DNA of 64,000 nt from Tricholomella constricta. Its lineage: Eukaryota > Basidiomycota > Agaricomycetes > Agaricales > Lyophyllaceae. Where the stretch lies: contig JAACJP010000001.1 in assembly GCA_013368375.1 (NCBI GenBank), positions 1,302,001-1,366,000 of the forward strand, given 5' to 3'. A model generated the notes under the pieces. That model made no database searches and was not told the DNA's origin. It worked only from the letters and a program-made list of their open reading frames with translations. Of this stretch, positions 22,121 to 33,513 are shown piece after piece (the first letter of the stretch is position 1; every line of letters begins with the position of its first letter). Position numbers and translations under genes: made by a program.

Positions 22121-22998
22121 ATGGACGATTTCAGCTTGCGCTCGAATCTTGAAGAGGAGGCTACGCCTTTTGTGCCTTCGTCTCTTGTAGAAATCATGGA
22201 CCATATCCAACGTCTTCGAGACGAAGTAATGACATCCCTGCCTGCGAATCAACTCAACCACTCGTATGCTACTTCTGATGGATGTCTTTGGATGTGCTTT
22301 GAACATACCCTTTCCCTAGCCAGATACAGTCTCTCCTTGAGAACCTACCAAGGCTGACAGGGCAGGAACTGACTGACCTTGGGCATAAGGGTAACCTACG
22401 AATTGACTCTGGAGGCATGCTTAGGTTTACAAGTTGCTCTAGATTCACTGTGCCCCATATGCTTGAACCCGTATCTTGCGATTCTTGCTGAGGAAGAAAT
22501 GGCACTCGCCATGGACTCGCCAGCACATCCTGTCGAAAAATTAGGCGTAGCAAGGCTGTCGCAACCATGGCAGTGCGGCCATGTCTTTTGCCGGAGGGAG
22601 TGAGCCTGTTGTCCATTTATTGCGTTCCATGCATCCTAATTAAGGCACTCGCGATCGCAGTATCTCTAAATGGATAGAAGAAGCTGTAAGTCACTCATCA
22701 TCGGAAAGCCATTTTGAAACGATACCTTATATCCTCAACACAGCACGACTCGTGTCCGCTATGCCGACATCTCCTGATTAAGCCGAATCCCAATACAGAG
22801 GCTGATGAGCCTGTTCCTCAGGCCAACAATCCTTTAGCCGATCTCGAACGGCAGATCGGAGTGCATATTGATTTGCTGCGGTCGCGAGTACGGGACATGC
22901 GCGATTCCGACATGCCCCTCTCCCCGAATGGGAGGATACTCGAGGCGACAGTGGCACAAGATGATGACAGAAGTCAATTTTCTGGGATGTATTCATAA
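22121..22998 (+). CDS. RING finger protein (paralogue B)
   Basis: Probable RING E3 ligase of about 200 residues. After an N-terminal stretch (MDDFSLRSNLEEEATPF) comes a helix resembling that of RING A (IQSLLENLPRLTGQELTDL), then CPICLNPY, a 40-residue spacer, WQCGHVFCRRD, ISKWIEEA and HDSCPLCRHLL. The ISKWIEEA segment is a 25-base exon, and the next exon opens with His directly before xxCPxCRH, exactly as in RING A. The C-terminus is a short helical region (ADLERQIGVHIDLLRSRVRD). The second exon needs the AG at CCCTAG, just before CCAGATA; using the next AG instead brings in a stop. Function unknown beyond ubiquitin transfer. Confidence 0.8.
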
Positions 22999-23266
22999 GG
23001 TGTCACAACGTTGTTTTTCTCCATGCATATATCCGAGACCTCAAGCCTCCTATACGAGATGTGTATATAAAGTCCATAACGCTTTAACAAAAAGAGGGGG
23101 CATTATAAAGACTGCTCTGTATGCAAAGAAAGGTAGGATGTAGTTAGGCCTTGATCCCACATCCAGTATATGTGGGAGAAAGCAAGACGAGCCAAGTCGT
23201 GGTATGAACGTCCATGGAAGATTGTTCCTGAGATGCATTGCGAAAACATACGAGAATATGAGATGG

Positions 23267-26200
23267 TTAGTTCCTGCGGCAGAACCTGAACAGGTTGCGC
23301 TTGAAGAAGTAGAACAAACACTTGCGAAAGAATACTTGTGAGCCAAAGCATTGATAGTTAAAAAGGCGACATACTCCACTGAAGCGGACCGCTGCGAGGC
23401 CGAATGTTGAGTAAAGAATCACACCAAAGTATGTGTTCTGCTTCTGTTGCAGGTGTAGCTGGTCTGCGGTGGGATTTTTAGCGTTAGGCAGACCGTTGAG
23501 ATTCTCGATCGCGATCGCCAGCGCCGCATTCGAAAGCATCCAAGCTGCGACAAGTCGCGTCCGGAAAGTTTTGTTCTGGTCGTCCATTGTAGGTTTCTCA
23601 ATGACTTCCTTGGTCTGAATTTTAGTGATGGCGCGGGTGACAGTCTCCTTGAAGGCGGCATCGACATCCTCTTGGGGCTTGGCAGTATCCACAACGACGG
23701 GTGCGTCAGCGTCCTTTGCTTTCGATGATGAAACGGATGGAAGCGCTTCGGCTTTGTCGCTTCCTTTGGTACCCCAGGAAACCTATGACAGATGTGAGAT
23801 CAGGCTGGAAAGTCCTGAGGCGACACTGACATCGTGCAAGTTGCAGAAGGCGTAGACGTTGAGGACGTTGGTGAAGCTCGGCGCAAGACAGAGATATTGC
23901 AGAAAGCTCGAGAACATGTGCCATGGATCGCGCTGTAGACTAGGTCAGAGCATGACTCCCATTCAGAGGACAAAGCTTACATAAAGGAATGAGGCGATGA
24001 AGTAGATACCTAAAGTAGGAATTAACCAGCCGAACAGAGCATGAGAAGAGGGATTGCAATCGTACCGAATGTGGACACCATTGCGGCTATCAAGGCACCG
24101 ACAGGAGGTACGAAGAACGTTTTGATGATTTCCGCCGTTGACTTGTCTTTGAGTAATTCAGGGATCGCCTATATCTGCTGTAAGCATTAGTGGACAGAGG
24201 AAGCGGAAGCCTACATACTGCGAACGACTTGGCTGTCAACCAGAATGAACAGACCAAGAGGTATACCGCAAGGACAGCATAGACCCTGATATATCATTGA
24301 AAATATGGTTAAAGCAAAGCTTTGACAAATTACGAGCCCACGTACCAGAGAGTGATGGTGTACATCATCCGTTCTCCCTTCGGCCTATTACCCAAAGCGA
24401 GGATGAATTGCATCGCCAAGAACGCCAGATATATCCATTTGAGAGCAAGGTTGACCCAATGAGTCTAGAGAAGATTTTTGTGAATGGTCTCATGTGCGAC
24501 GGAAATGAACATACAACAGCCTCAGTACCAAATATGATGATATTTTGGGTAGGGAGCAGATCGATGATAATGCTGAACGTGAGCCACAGGTTGGCAAGAG
24601 CGAACCACGAAAAGATTAGAGAAAAGATATTGTACTGTGGAGTTGTTATGAGCGTGTTACTGTTGCTTAGCGGGGAGGTGACACGTACCAGAGCCTGAAT
24701 ATGGAGGAAGAACATCCGGATAATCCCATGTCCTGATCTGTAGAACATGAAGAAATTCACAAGCGCGTACTGTGAGAAGTCATCCGTTAGGTAGGGCTTA
24801 AGATAGCATATGAAAAATACGTACAACCGAAGCAGCGAATGAACCGTTCAACCATCGTCGACGCTGGCCAATAAGTTCGACAGCCTCTTCAGGAACATCT
24901 GTCTCAGCTTTACTAGGCTTGACATATGTCAAGGTCCATCGGTCACCCGCCTTCGCGACAAGCTCGAAGCACAGGATACGATCCTCGGCTGTGTCAAATG
25001 ACTGTTAGTGATAGGATATACTTGAAGGTGGCGAAGAATTACCCAAGAACATGTTCTTTGTGAAGATGTTCATACCATAGATACCCTTGGGCCCAAGGCG
25101 ATCGGCAAGCGAATGATCACCATGAAAGTACTGCTCCAAAGGCCGTCCCAGGATGGCACGGAACCTGTATGCCGAGAAAGCTCCAGGCAACACGGACACA
25201 TAACCGAAACTACTCTCCAAAGGTTTATCTATCGCAAGGTTGAGCGCTTGCGGTCAAAAAGAGAACGAGCAAATTCTTACCCAAAATGTTAGACATCTTG
25301 TACTCGAAATTCTGCGCGGCAACCAAAGGGTTTAACAGTTTCTTGCCTCCCTTGATCATGGCATGTATTTCACCTGAGCGGTATTTTAAGTCCGTGAATT
25401 GGTAGCATCATCAGCGATTCCACACACCGCAGCAGCCTCCTAGGTTTGCATCGTTATAGAATGCCTCCCAGAGGTAGTAGATCGATTTGTGCCCAGGTTT
25501 GGTACCTGCGTCAATGAGGACGCAAATTTCGGGCTGCACGAATTTCTGTTTAATTGATATTCGGCTCCTTGCTTTAGTGACTTACGTTCAGCATCTTACC
25601 GATCGCGTTGAACAACCAACGGTGAGAGTTGATCTTCTTTTGGTTTTGAGCCTTCAAGACGAAGATGATCTGAACAGGGACCAAATTCAAGGGGTCATTG
25701 GCCTGGGGAAGAACGAGTTGGGGCGACGCGTCCACCGAGAGTTGCGTCGTGTACTACAAATCACGTTATACACGGTTGGGAGCAATTGTGCAGGACTACA
25801 ACGCACCTCGAAGATGTGGGCAACCGTGTCCTTCCCGTCGACTTGCTTCTTCATGACTCCGTCTTGGTACACGCCGACCGTGGCAAGAAGATCTAGGACG
25901 CTCTTGTCCATGGGCTCCAGACCGTCGACGATGAGAGCCACGGTGATCTTCTGCCAAGGTGGGGTTCCCTCCTCTGCGGTCCTACGCCAAAACTTGGACT
26001 GTTTGGTCTTGCAGATGTCACGAATATTGAGCATTACGCCGTGCAAAGTGCGGGCATAGAGAGTCTTGTCCTCATTGTAGGACGTGACGGCAATGAGCAT
26101 TTCCGTGTCGCGGTTGTACATTTTCGTGCGCAAGGACCACCCATTAGCCTCAGTGAAATCATCAGGATCACACGTCGCCGCGGTGTACCGCATGTGGCTG

Positions 26201-26784
26201 CGGATGCATTGAATAAACAAAGAGAAATCAAAAACGAAGACGACTTACGAGAACTCCGTGGTTTTGGTGGAGGACCACTTGGGCTCAATGGCCGTGTGGA
26301 CTGGGGTCGGCACGGGGTACTCAGCAATAAAATTTCCATTTGTGAGCTTGACCTTGCGGGTAACACCACGCTTGATAGTCTGGCGCCGTCGCCACGCGCT
26401 TTCAACACCGTTGGTGGAAGTAGAGAGCACAGACTCGGGGCGGCCACCAGCGTACGGGTCTCCCAAAGAGTTGGGGTCCAGAGCACTTTGTGTGCGATGT
26501 CAAATTAACGTTCATGACACGCGCCAAGTAGCAACGTACGTAGGGGGATAAAAGCCACCGGCAAAATTTTGACCAGAGGTCAGTGGCTGTTTCTCCACAA
26601 ATTCATCGTCGTCATACGCTTCCCGGCCGCCGAGGGTCGTAGTGCTCTGATACGGCGTTGGCTGGCTATATGGTGTTTCAGGCTCCTGAAATTGGGTCTG
26701 GCGGGGGCGGTCAGCGAAGGGGTCACCATAGTCAGCCCTGTAGGAACTGTTGGAAGAGGGAAGAGGAGGACGTTGGTCGGCCAT
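23267..26784 (-). CDS. Chitin synthase, division 1 (class I-III)
   Basis: Membrane glycosyltransferase polymerising UDP-GlcNAc into chitin at the plasma membrane. The N-terminus is hydrophilic and Pro/Tyr-rich (MADQRPPLP). The chitin_synth_1N region ends [18 protein letters not shown]. The catalytic core shows [50 protein letters not shown], the EDRIL motif and QRRRWLNGS, all needed for catalysis and processivity. At least six membrane segments follow ([13 protein letters not shown] onward), interrupted by a charged loop ([17 protein letters not shown]), and the protein ends in a basic [14 protein letters not shown]. Start is ATG 26784; a longer frame upstream has no ATG. About ten introns. 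Class I, II or III cannot be decided without a tree. The Skt5-like gene lies less than 3 kb away. Confidence 0.93.
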
Positions 26785-27368
26785 CGTAGCGGTCGTAAGG
26801 AAAGTGTGTAACGTCAATGCCTTGGCCTTGGTTTTGTTTGCAACGGGGGGCTGTTGTAGCTAATTATAATCTGGCACCGCCTGGCACCGCTCGTTACCGG
26901 CTGATCCCCCTGCCACCACGCCAAGCCAGCATTCCATCCTTTGTAATTTCTATTCCTTCCTCGGGTTGAATCTGTGCTGGTCTGCAACGCGTCTTCAACA
27001 GATTCTCCTTACCCTTCGATTTGTACAGACTGCTGCTAGGCTGTTTTTCCTATATTCGACTCTATCAGGCTGGTGGTGGGCTGTGCAAGGCCCGATCTTG
27101 TCCACCATTTTGGGTTGGATGCGGCGATGGTCTACGCTTCACCATCAGCTACCCTTAGTACCCATGTGCGGGGGAGCCCTGCTGAAGTCATTTCTCAAAG
27201 TCTTGATTCAAAACAGTCTTCCATTTATGAGAATTCTTCATTTTAAGTGATGTTCACATGCCTCCAACTGGGGAAGTTGGTTGCCGGTTATCTAGGTTAT
27301 AATAATGGTCCACCGGGAGCCTTCTCCTGAAATTTCTAACTTGCATCTACCAACGCCCATCACCCGAC
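26785..27368. other. Divergent promoter region CHS / GST
   Basis: Bidirectional spacer of 584 bases. It holds a 10-base direct repeat (CTGGCACCGC twice, near 26870-26890). One open frame at 26966-27250 encodes an aromatic-rich peptide unlike any family and is not called. Confidence 0.45.
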
Positions 27369-28738
27369 ATGTCTTCATCTCCTCGTGTCATTATTTACCG
27401 GTGAGCCGAAGTCTGCCCAGCATACATCAAGGTAACAAAGCTGACCTTATCTGAAGGTATGATGCCTCCCCTTACTCAATCAAAGTCGACAATGTCCTCG
27501 TCCTCAAGAAGATTCCACACCAGAAAGTCAATGTAAGTTGAACCAAGCGCTCCCCACGCCGTTGCCCATATCATGCTGTGCAGGTGTCCCCTGTTTTGCC
27601 GCGCCCCGAAATCACCGACCTCTTAGGTGTGACATACCGTCGTATCCCCATTCTAGCCATCGGAAATGACGTCTATTGCGATACCAGGTGAGTCTTTTGC
27701 ATTGTTATTGTCGTTTTAGGAATAACGTGTCTGCCCGTTAGTCTTATTGTATCTGCGCTCGAAAGACGCTTCCCTGCCTCTGCCGGGTACGGCACTATCT
27801 TCCCTCAGGCGAAGAATGGCGGTGGCGCCGTCAATGGCCTGGCGAAAGCATCCGCCAATTTTTTTGAGAATGCACTCTTTCCCGCTGCAGCCAACCTCCT
27901 TCCATGGGAGAAATTTCCTCCGGCGTTTATCAAAGATAGGAGCTTGGTATGTACACCTTTATTTCACTTGTTCCGTCAATTGACACCCGCCAGCTATCTG
28001 GGACAACCTTTAGGGTCGAAGCAATAGCGGCATCTCGCGAGACGTCATTGAACACACTATCTGCCCACCTTGTAAGTTTTGGACCCCTTCGAAACTATCG
28101 ATGTTAATGCTTTCCGCAAAGTCTTTGTTAGAAGAGCAATTTCAGGATGGCCGCGAGTGGCTGTTCGACACTGAGCTCCCTAGTCTCACAGACATCTCCA
28201 TTCATTTCATATTGAACTGGGTTAGAGCATCTCGTCTTGGGAGACCACTCGTCGACGCGACAAATTTTCCAAAGACCGTGAAAGTAAGTCTGCTTATTTT
28301 CAATTAAACAGACGGACGATTAATTATCTTTACTTACAGTGGCTTGCGCATTTTTCGGACTACCTCGAACGCGAACGTGGTGGCCAAGCTGCAGCTCAAC
28401 AGATAACTGGCGAAGAGGCTGCAGCATCCATCATGGCTTCTTCATTTGAATCATACGATGTCGTGGGCTTTAATACTACGGAAGCTGCGCGGTTGGCTCT
28501 CAAGCTCAATGAACAGGTTCAAATTGCTCCTGACGATACGGGTGCGTGTCTGTGACTTTTCATCTGTTCATATTTTTTATATGCATGTGTAGGGAGAAAA
28601 TATCTTACCGTTGGGAAATTGGTCGGCATCAATATGGAGGAGGTAGTCATTGAAGTGCAGGGATTCCAGGGACTGGTCCGCTGTCACTTCCCTCGGCTCG
28701 GATTTACCCTGAAAGCGGTTAGGTCACACAAGCTGTAG
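27369..28738 (+). CDS. Glutathione S-transferase-like protein
   Basis: Thioredoxin-fold GST N-terminal domain, then an uncharacterised C-terminal region common in basidiomycete proteins of this type. The N-terminal domain reads VIIYRYDASPYSIKVDNVLVLKKI, RPEITDLLGVTYRRIPILAIGNDVYCDTSLIVSALE, with the cis-Pro of RRIPI and the Asp-Thr-Ser pair that binds the gamma-glutamyl group. SPYS offers Ser as a possible catalytic residue. The C-terminal part includes EWLFDTELPSLTDISIHFILNW, an all-helical GST-like section, and a beta-rich tail (YLTVGKLVGINMEEVVIEVQG) not found in classical GSTs. Start ATG 27369 (MSSSPRVIIY); seven or so exons. Substrate cannot be assigned; detoxification or peroxide reduction is usual. 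Confidence 0.83.
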
Positions 28739-29078
28739 GTTTTTGAAGTTATTGGATTGAATCACTGCGGTCTGTCAAGCATACTCTGCTGCAAGGATGG
28801 GCTCGACAACTCAGTAGACCTGTCGAGCACAATGTGCCGTTTCGAAACATTACATACGCCAAAGCCCTTTAATCCCTCAAGCACGTACAATTGAATTGTT
28901 CGCGAGAAAAAATTCCGATGTAATCGAGCGACGCATGGCTTCTAGAGATCGTGCAATTAGGTCTAGGTCTAAGTTGATGTTGGAATATAAGCATTCTACT
29001 GTTAGCTATGAGAGTGCTGGATCGAAAAGCGGTGATAGCCAGAATATAATGAGTCGCGTTTGAAAATGTCATCAGAGA
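28739..29078. other. Convergent 3' spacer GST/COQ10
   Basis: 3' UTR sequence of both convergent genes; no coding or RNA signal recognised. Confidence 0.5.
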
Positions 29079-29863
29079 CTATGCCCGCCCAGGACCGTAG
29101 ACCTCCATGCACCGCTCCTCAAACGCTTTGACCATGAGCTTTGAAACTTGGCCAAAGAACGTCGACGAAACCGACGCGTGTAGGGGGTTCGCAAACGCGT
29201 ATGCCAGATCAAGAGTCACCAGAGTTGACTGAGAGTGTCTCCGGCCCTCAGGGTGCGGGTGCAACGGTTGGAAAGAGGGGTGGGGGGATATAGCAGAGGC
29301 TGGTTGGAACTGCCATGTTGTCGTGAGGGTTCTAAATAGAGGTGTGGAGGATGAAGCTATGGCCTGGAAGCGCGTGAGTAGGGTGGAACATTATTCTGGT
29401 TGCCCGGAGCTTACCTGGACGGATTCATATGGCTTGCATGTCACTTGACTGACATACTTTTCCCTGAACGCTAGGAATCCGACGATCAATTCGGCTTCCA
29501 TGATGAAGGGGGTATTGTCATTGTCATAAGGCTGCTTCATAGACGGAGGTGTGACGATGCGAGAACCAGTGCAGAAAGGAATGAAGTGGTGATAGGAGGC
29601 AACATCGGCGACTACCTCGTATAGTTCTTTCTGTCCGTACCTTGAAAGAGAGGTAACATTAGACAGAAAGCAATTTGACCAAGCTCGTCCGAATTCACTC
29701 ACGGCAGAATCTTCCGCTCATGATAGGTCTGGGTATCTGAATTCGCGTTCCAGGGTACGAAGTCCGAGAAGTTGGGAAGAGAGAAAAGGGTTCTATGACA
29801 CGCCCGTCTGCCTGGCAATCGCACCAGCGATTTTAGAGACGAGCATGCCGCCGGCCGATACAT
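29079..29863 (-). CDS. COQ10: Coenzyme Q-binding protein Coq10 (START domain)
   Basis: Mitochondrial inner-membrane chaperone for ubiquinone, needed for efficient respiration. The N-terminus (MYRPAACSSLKSLVRLPGRR) is basic with no acidic residues, a good matrix-targeting sequence; the start is the first ATG, at 29863. The START/polyketide-cyclase fold follows: YGQKELYEVVADVASYHHFIPFCTGSRI, FIMEAELIVGFLAFREKYVSQVTC, and after an intron TWQFQP and STLVTLDLAYAFANPLHASVSSTFFGQVSKLMVKAFEERC. Order and spacing match Coq10. Three exons. Stop TAG at 29079-29081. Confidence 0.92.
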
Positions 29864-30486
29864 GAACTTAAGAGGGCGAGAAATTTGCAAGAAATGATCA
29901 TTTGACCAAACTTTGCCACATATGTGGTTCTACTATTTCGAAAACTACGTCCATCCATCCATCTATCCATCGAGGGTGCAAATGCTTTCCCAGGACTCCG
30001 TGGCTAGTTTATGTTTGGGGGCTCCAAGGCCTCTTGTGATCTCATAAGTGGGTTCCCTGTGCATTATTATGCAGGAAGTGCGTCCCTTTGAAAGTTGTAA
30101 CGATCGGCCCGAGTTGGAGGCCGCTTCTGTTGGCTTGGTATACCTCATGGACGATGCCCTCACATGTGTTGATTTCAACGAAACCGAAAGTATGGCGGCC
30201 ACCCACGTAGATTCCTGAACCGTGGAGGAAGGAGTCACGATGGTGCCGCGCTCGGGAAACTCGATGATATCGATGGCGAATGATAACAGATGAGTGACCC
30301 GAGGGAGCCAATGACAGACTGGCAGGGACCTTGCTTGATGCCTCATCGATATTCATATCAGAACAGGCTTAGACGATGCAAAATGATTATAACGGTAAGG
30401 ACTTGATTGGCTTCTTTGAGAGATGATGACAGGATTCAATACCACAGGTCCAAGGGTTGATCAGCGTCACAACAGGTCAAACATGT
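29864..30486. other. Spacer COQ10 / GIS2 with an uncharacterised minus-strand open frame
   Basis: Includes the COQ10 promoter and the GIS2 3' UTR. Two overlapping minus-strand frames cover 29963-30356. One reads IDIIEFPERGTIVTPSS, the other FGFVEINTCEGIVHEVYQ, but neither has an obvious full gene structure and I recognise no family. Confidence 0.4.
29950..29972. repeat. Imperfect CCAT tetranucleotide microsatellite
   Basis: Five CCAT-like units (one CTAT variant) just upstream of the COQ10 start. Simple repeat. Confidence 0.7.
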
Positions 30487-31316
30487 TCAACCAACAAATT
30501 CTGTGTTTTCAGGGCACTCCCTGGCGATCTAAGGAACATATCAGGACTGTTTGGAGGATTGCTCAGGACGTTAAATATGCTCACATGACCCTCTTGCTGG
30601 CATTTATAGCAGGTCTTGTTCTTGTTAAGATTCCCTGCAGCAGGGCCAGTCGGCGTGTTGTCCAAAATGCTCCCAGTTCCTGGAGCAGCGAGACAATCCC
30701 TGTACCGCGTAGTTAGTCAACATATGCGTCACAACTTCCGGGCAGTGTATATACCTGGCCATATGGTTTGGACCACCGCAGCGGTAGCATTTGACAGGAG
30801 GCAGAGTCGAGGTGTTTAAGGCACGACCCGGAGGCGGAGCACGGGACGCGAAACCAGTGGTGCCCATGGCGCCGTTGGGGCAAGTACGAGCAATGTGTCC
30901 AAAACGACCACAGTTCTGTCAACAGACATCGTGTCAGGAGGAGAGCATTGCGATTTGGCTATCCCTTACGTAGCACTTCTGATTACCACCTTGCTGTTGA
31001 ACCCTCAAACTGGGACATTCCGCTGATTTGCAAGTCGGTCATCCCGATTGGCTTGTATTCAAGAGCATACGTACCTTGAATGTGGCCGACACCACCGCAA
31101 GAATAACACTGTTTTGCCGAAACCGTGCGCGGAGATGGGCAGGCAGAGGACTCGTGTCCTGGCTGACGGCAGTTGTAGCAAAGCCTCTGATCCGACGAAC
31201 AGTTCTCGGCAATGTGACCAACTGGAATCTTCGTTTGGCTTGGAAAGGAGGTCAAAGGAAAGTGACGCACGGTTGCCACACTTGAAACAGCCCTTCCTAG
31301 AAAACTGATATGCCAT
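30487..31316 (-). CDS. GIS2: CCHC zinc-knuckle nucleic-acid-binding protein (Gis2/CNBP type)
   Basis: Single-stranded nucleic-acid binder associated in yeast and animals with translation of certain mRNAs. Six CX2CX4HX4C knuckles are joined by splicing: CFKCGNLGHIAENC, CYNCRQPGHESSAC, CYSCGGVGHIQAEC, CYNCGRFGHIARTC, CYRCGGPNHMARDC and CYKCQQEGHIAREC. Between the fourth and fifth knuckles is a Gly/Ala-Pro linker (GAMGTTGFASRAPPPGR). Start ATG 31316 (MAYQFSRKGC), stop TGA at 30487-30489 after ENTEFVG. Introns fall within or right next to knuckles, so no single frame shows more than three. Budding yeast Gis2 and human CNBP have seven knuckles; here I find six. Not a retroelement Gag: no capsid, protease or RT nearby. 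Confidence 0.88.
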
Positions 31317-32735
31317 TCTCAACTTCTGAACTAATAGATCAAATGAGAGTTCAGCAGCAGTTTTTTGGATTTCACGGGTGGACACACCTCGCTTCTCCCT
31401 CTTCCAACTACTAACTCTCTACCTCCTCCGTTAAAAGGGGATTGTTGGTGAGTGATGGTTCGTGTTGGAGATGCGCCAGGAAAGGTGCAAATGTGACACC
31501 GCTCATACAACCGGCCCTAAAGTGCCTTACCAAGGCGCTCCCGTGAAAGTTTTGTGAAAATCCAAAAACAGTCACATTCCACGACCTTGACCTTCTTGCG
31601 GCTCCCCCGCTTCGATTCAGGGACTCGTCGTTATCGCCCATCGATAGTCAAACATGCCCACTTGATTTGTACGAATGGAGTAGGACCCATCCCACATAAA
31701 AGGCCCATCTGAGGAGACATCCAAACAGGTCCCCACCTGGTCGATTATCCACCCGAGGTAATTCTACAACTCTTTCGACTCATCCGATTATGCTTCAACT
31801 CTCCCCCTATAGACTCCGCCAACCTTTCAACGTTCAGGCGACCTTCGGACGCTCGCGTCCATCGCGCTTCTTGTTAGGGTGAAGAGCGGCTTCTCTCAAG
31901 GTATTTTTCTCTTGCGATGCTGCTGAAACCTGCTCATATCCCGTCCAGACGGTTCATCGCTTTCTTCTGCGACACCGTTCATCATCCTTCCAACAAGCGA
32001 CGTAACGAGCGCGCGAAGCATGGCTTAACGTGTGGAAGGAGAGTTTCATTGTCTGAGTCTGACGCCTCGAGCTCTGCCTTCAGCATCATCGTTAGACAGT
32101 GCCTGTTGAGCGTTAATTGACCCTGTACTATAGACAAAGGTTATCGTCCTAGCCACCCCATCCATACCCCCTTTGATGTCACAAACTTCCACACTCGTTT
32201 ATATTCCTGGGTAGAGTCTATATTGAATATTGACAACGGTCTTTGACTATAACGCCTGAATATGGAAATTGTAACGCCTCCCCAATTTCGTAATACTCCG
32301 AGTTGTGCGGTGTTTGTATGAAGTTTATGCAAGCTTTTCTCCGTTTCTGAAACGGTCGTTATAGCTTTTGAATCCCTATTGGGACGTCACCGAACATAAA
32401 AACTCTGTGTAGGTGAGGCAATAGTCGACAGGCGTGTTTTTGATCTGTCGTCGTCAACTCTGCGCGTCACACCGAGTTAGAAGGCCCTTTGACGCACTCC
32501 TTCACAGCCCCTCGTAAGTATGTTCCTCCCACCAGCCACAGTACCAACTTCAAAAGAAATATCTGCATAACCTCCGGGATCTGGTGTCCCCAGTCTCCAG
32601 GATGGCATCGCTTTGTAAGTCAAGGGCTTAGAGCCATCTTTTGTTCACCCCCCAACCTTTCTGGCTTACCTTGAATGGACGACAAATAACACTATGTACT
32701 ACTTACTGCTGCATATTGGTACCACTTTCTACCCT
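31317..32735. other. Gene-poor stretch upstream of the aminotransferase relic
   Basis: About 1.4 kb with only short open frames, none resembling a known family on either strand. Two TATA-like boxes (about 31697 and 32395, each reading ACATAAAA) are present without a clear gene after them. No terminal repeats or transposase fragment recognised. Confidence 0.4.
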
Positions 32736-33513
32736 ATGTCGCATGAGAAACGTTGGGAGGCGGTCGACTTGTCTCACCACCTTTCGTAGCTCTCTCAAGC
32801 CAGGACCACGTCCTCCCTCGAAGGATTTTGAGAAAGCATCTATCATCAGCCTGTCGGGAGGTTCGTTATATTCCGTTCGGCCTTGTTATGCAACTCTCCA
32901 ACTCGTAGTCGCTTTCTTTACAGGTCTACCGCACCCGGATTACTTTCCGTAGGAAGAGAGGCTCTGGTGCCCAACTCGTTTCCTTTGACGGCGCCGAAAC
33001 GATACTCTTCCTCGTCGTGGTTATGGAACCTCTTTTCTGCGTCCAGAGAAAAGGCGCGCCGTTTCAAGTCCTAAGTACCCTTTGCAATAAGTATAGCCCG
33101 GCGTCGGGGATACCATTGCTTGAATCGCTCATCGAGGAGTTCATCGAGAAGATCTATCACTGTCACATGCAAATGCGGTCCTTGTGCACACCGGAACCAC
33201 TGACGGGTGGGCCAAAGTTGTATCAACTGTCTCCAATCCAGGGGAAAGTGTTCTGGCCTCCGAATGGTCTTACCCATCCGCTATGTCGATGATGCTTCCC
33301 CACGATATCAAGCCCGTCCCCGTACCGATGGACGGTCATGGAATAAATATTCATGCTTTACGCACCCTGTTGTCAGACTGGAACGAAACCTACGTGGAAT
33401 GCCGAGGTAACGTCCAATGTTTGAACGCGTGAATCTGTTGTGAATCTGAGATCACGAAATGATGCCATTATTTAGACCCTACGTCCTTGGTCGGTCAGAA
33501 TCCAACCGGGAAT
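32736..33513 (+). pseudogene. Decayed aromatic amino acid aminotransferase (Aro8/kynurenine type)
   Basis: Relic of a PLP-dependent class I/II aminotransferase. Pieces appear in the right order but in different frames: VDLSHHLS with an in-frame TAG at 32787; ASIISLSGG, then (after a possible intron) LPHPDYFP; LVPNSFPL and SSSSWLWNLFSAS; SGIPLLESLIEEFIEKIY; HTGTTDGWAKVVSTVSNPGES and ASEWSYPSAMS; VPVPMDGHGINIHALRTLLSDW; and finally VGQNPTG at about 33490-33510. At least one stop and several frame changes (near 32815, 32950, and 33160) break it, and the segment before ASGIP is eroded. After VGQNPTG, where the PLP-Lys half should follow, nothing recognisable remains. Introns cannot repair these breaks because some are too close together. 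Not expected to be functional. Confidence 0.82.

Noticed and set aside
26785..26817. N-terminal extension of chitin synthase (MTLHTFLTTAT)
   Set aside because: The extension begins with TTG, and ATG 26784 gives a normal N-terminus.
26966..27250. Open frame rich in Trp/Leu in the CHS-GST spacer
   Set aside because: No family resemblance, no splice context, and it sits in the shared promoter region.
30487..31316. CCHC knuckles as a retrotransposon Gag relic
   Set aside because: Six evenly spaced knuckles in an intron-containing gene, with no capsid, protease, reverse transcriptase or terminal repeats nearby; this is a Gis2/CNBP gene.
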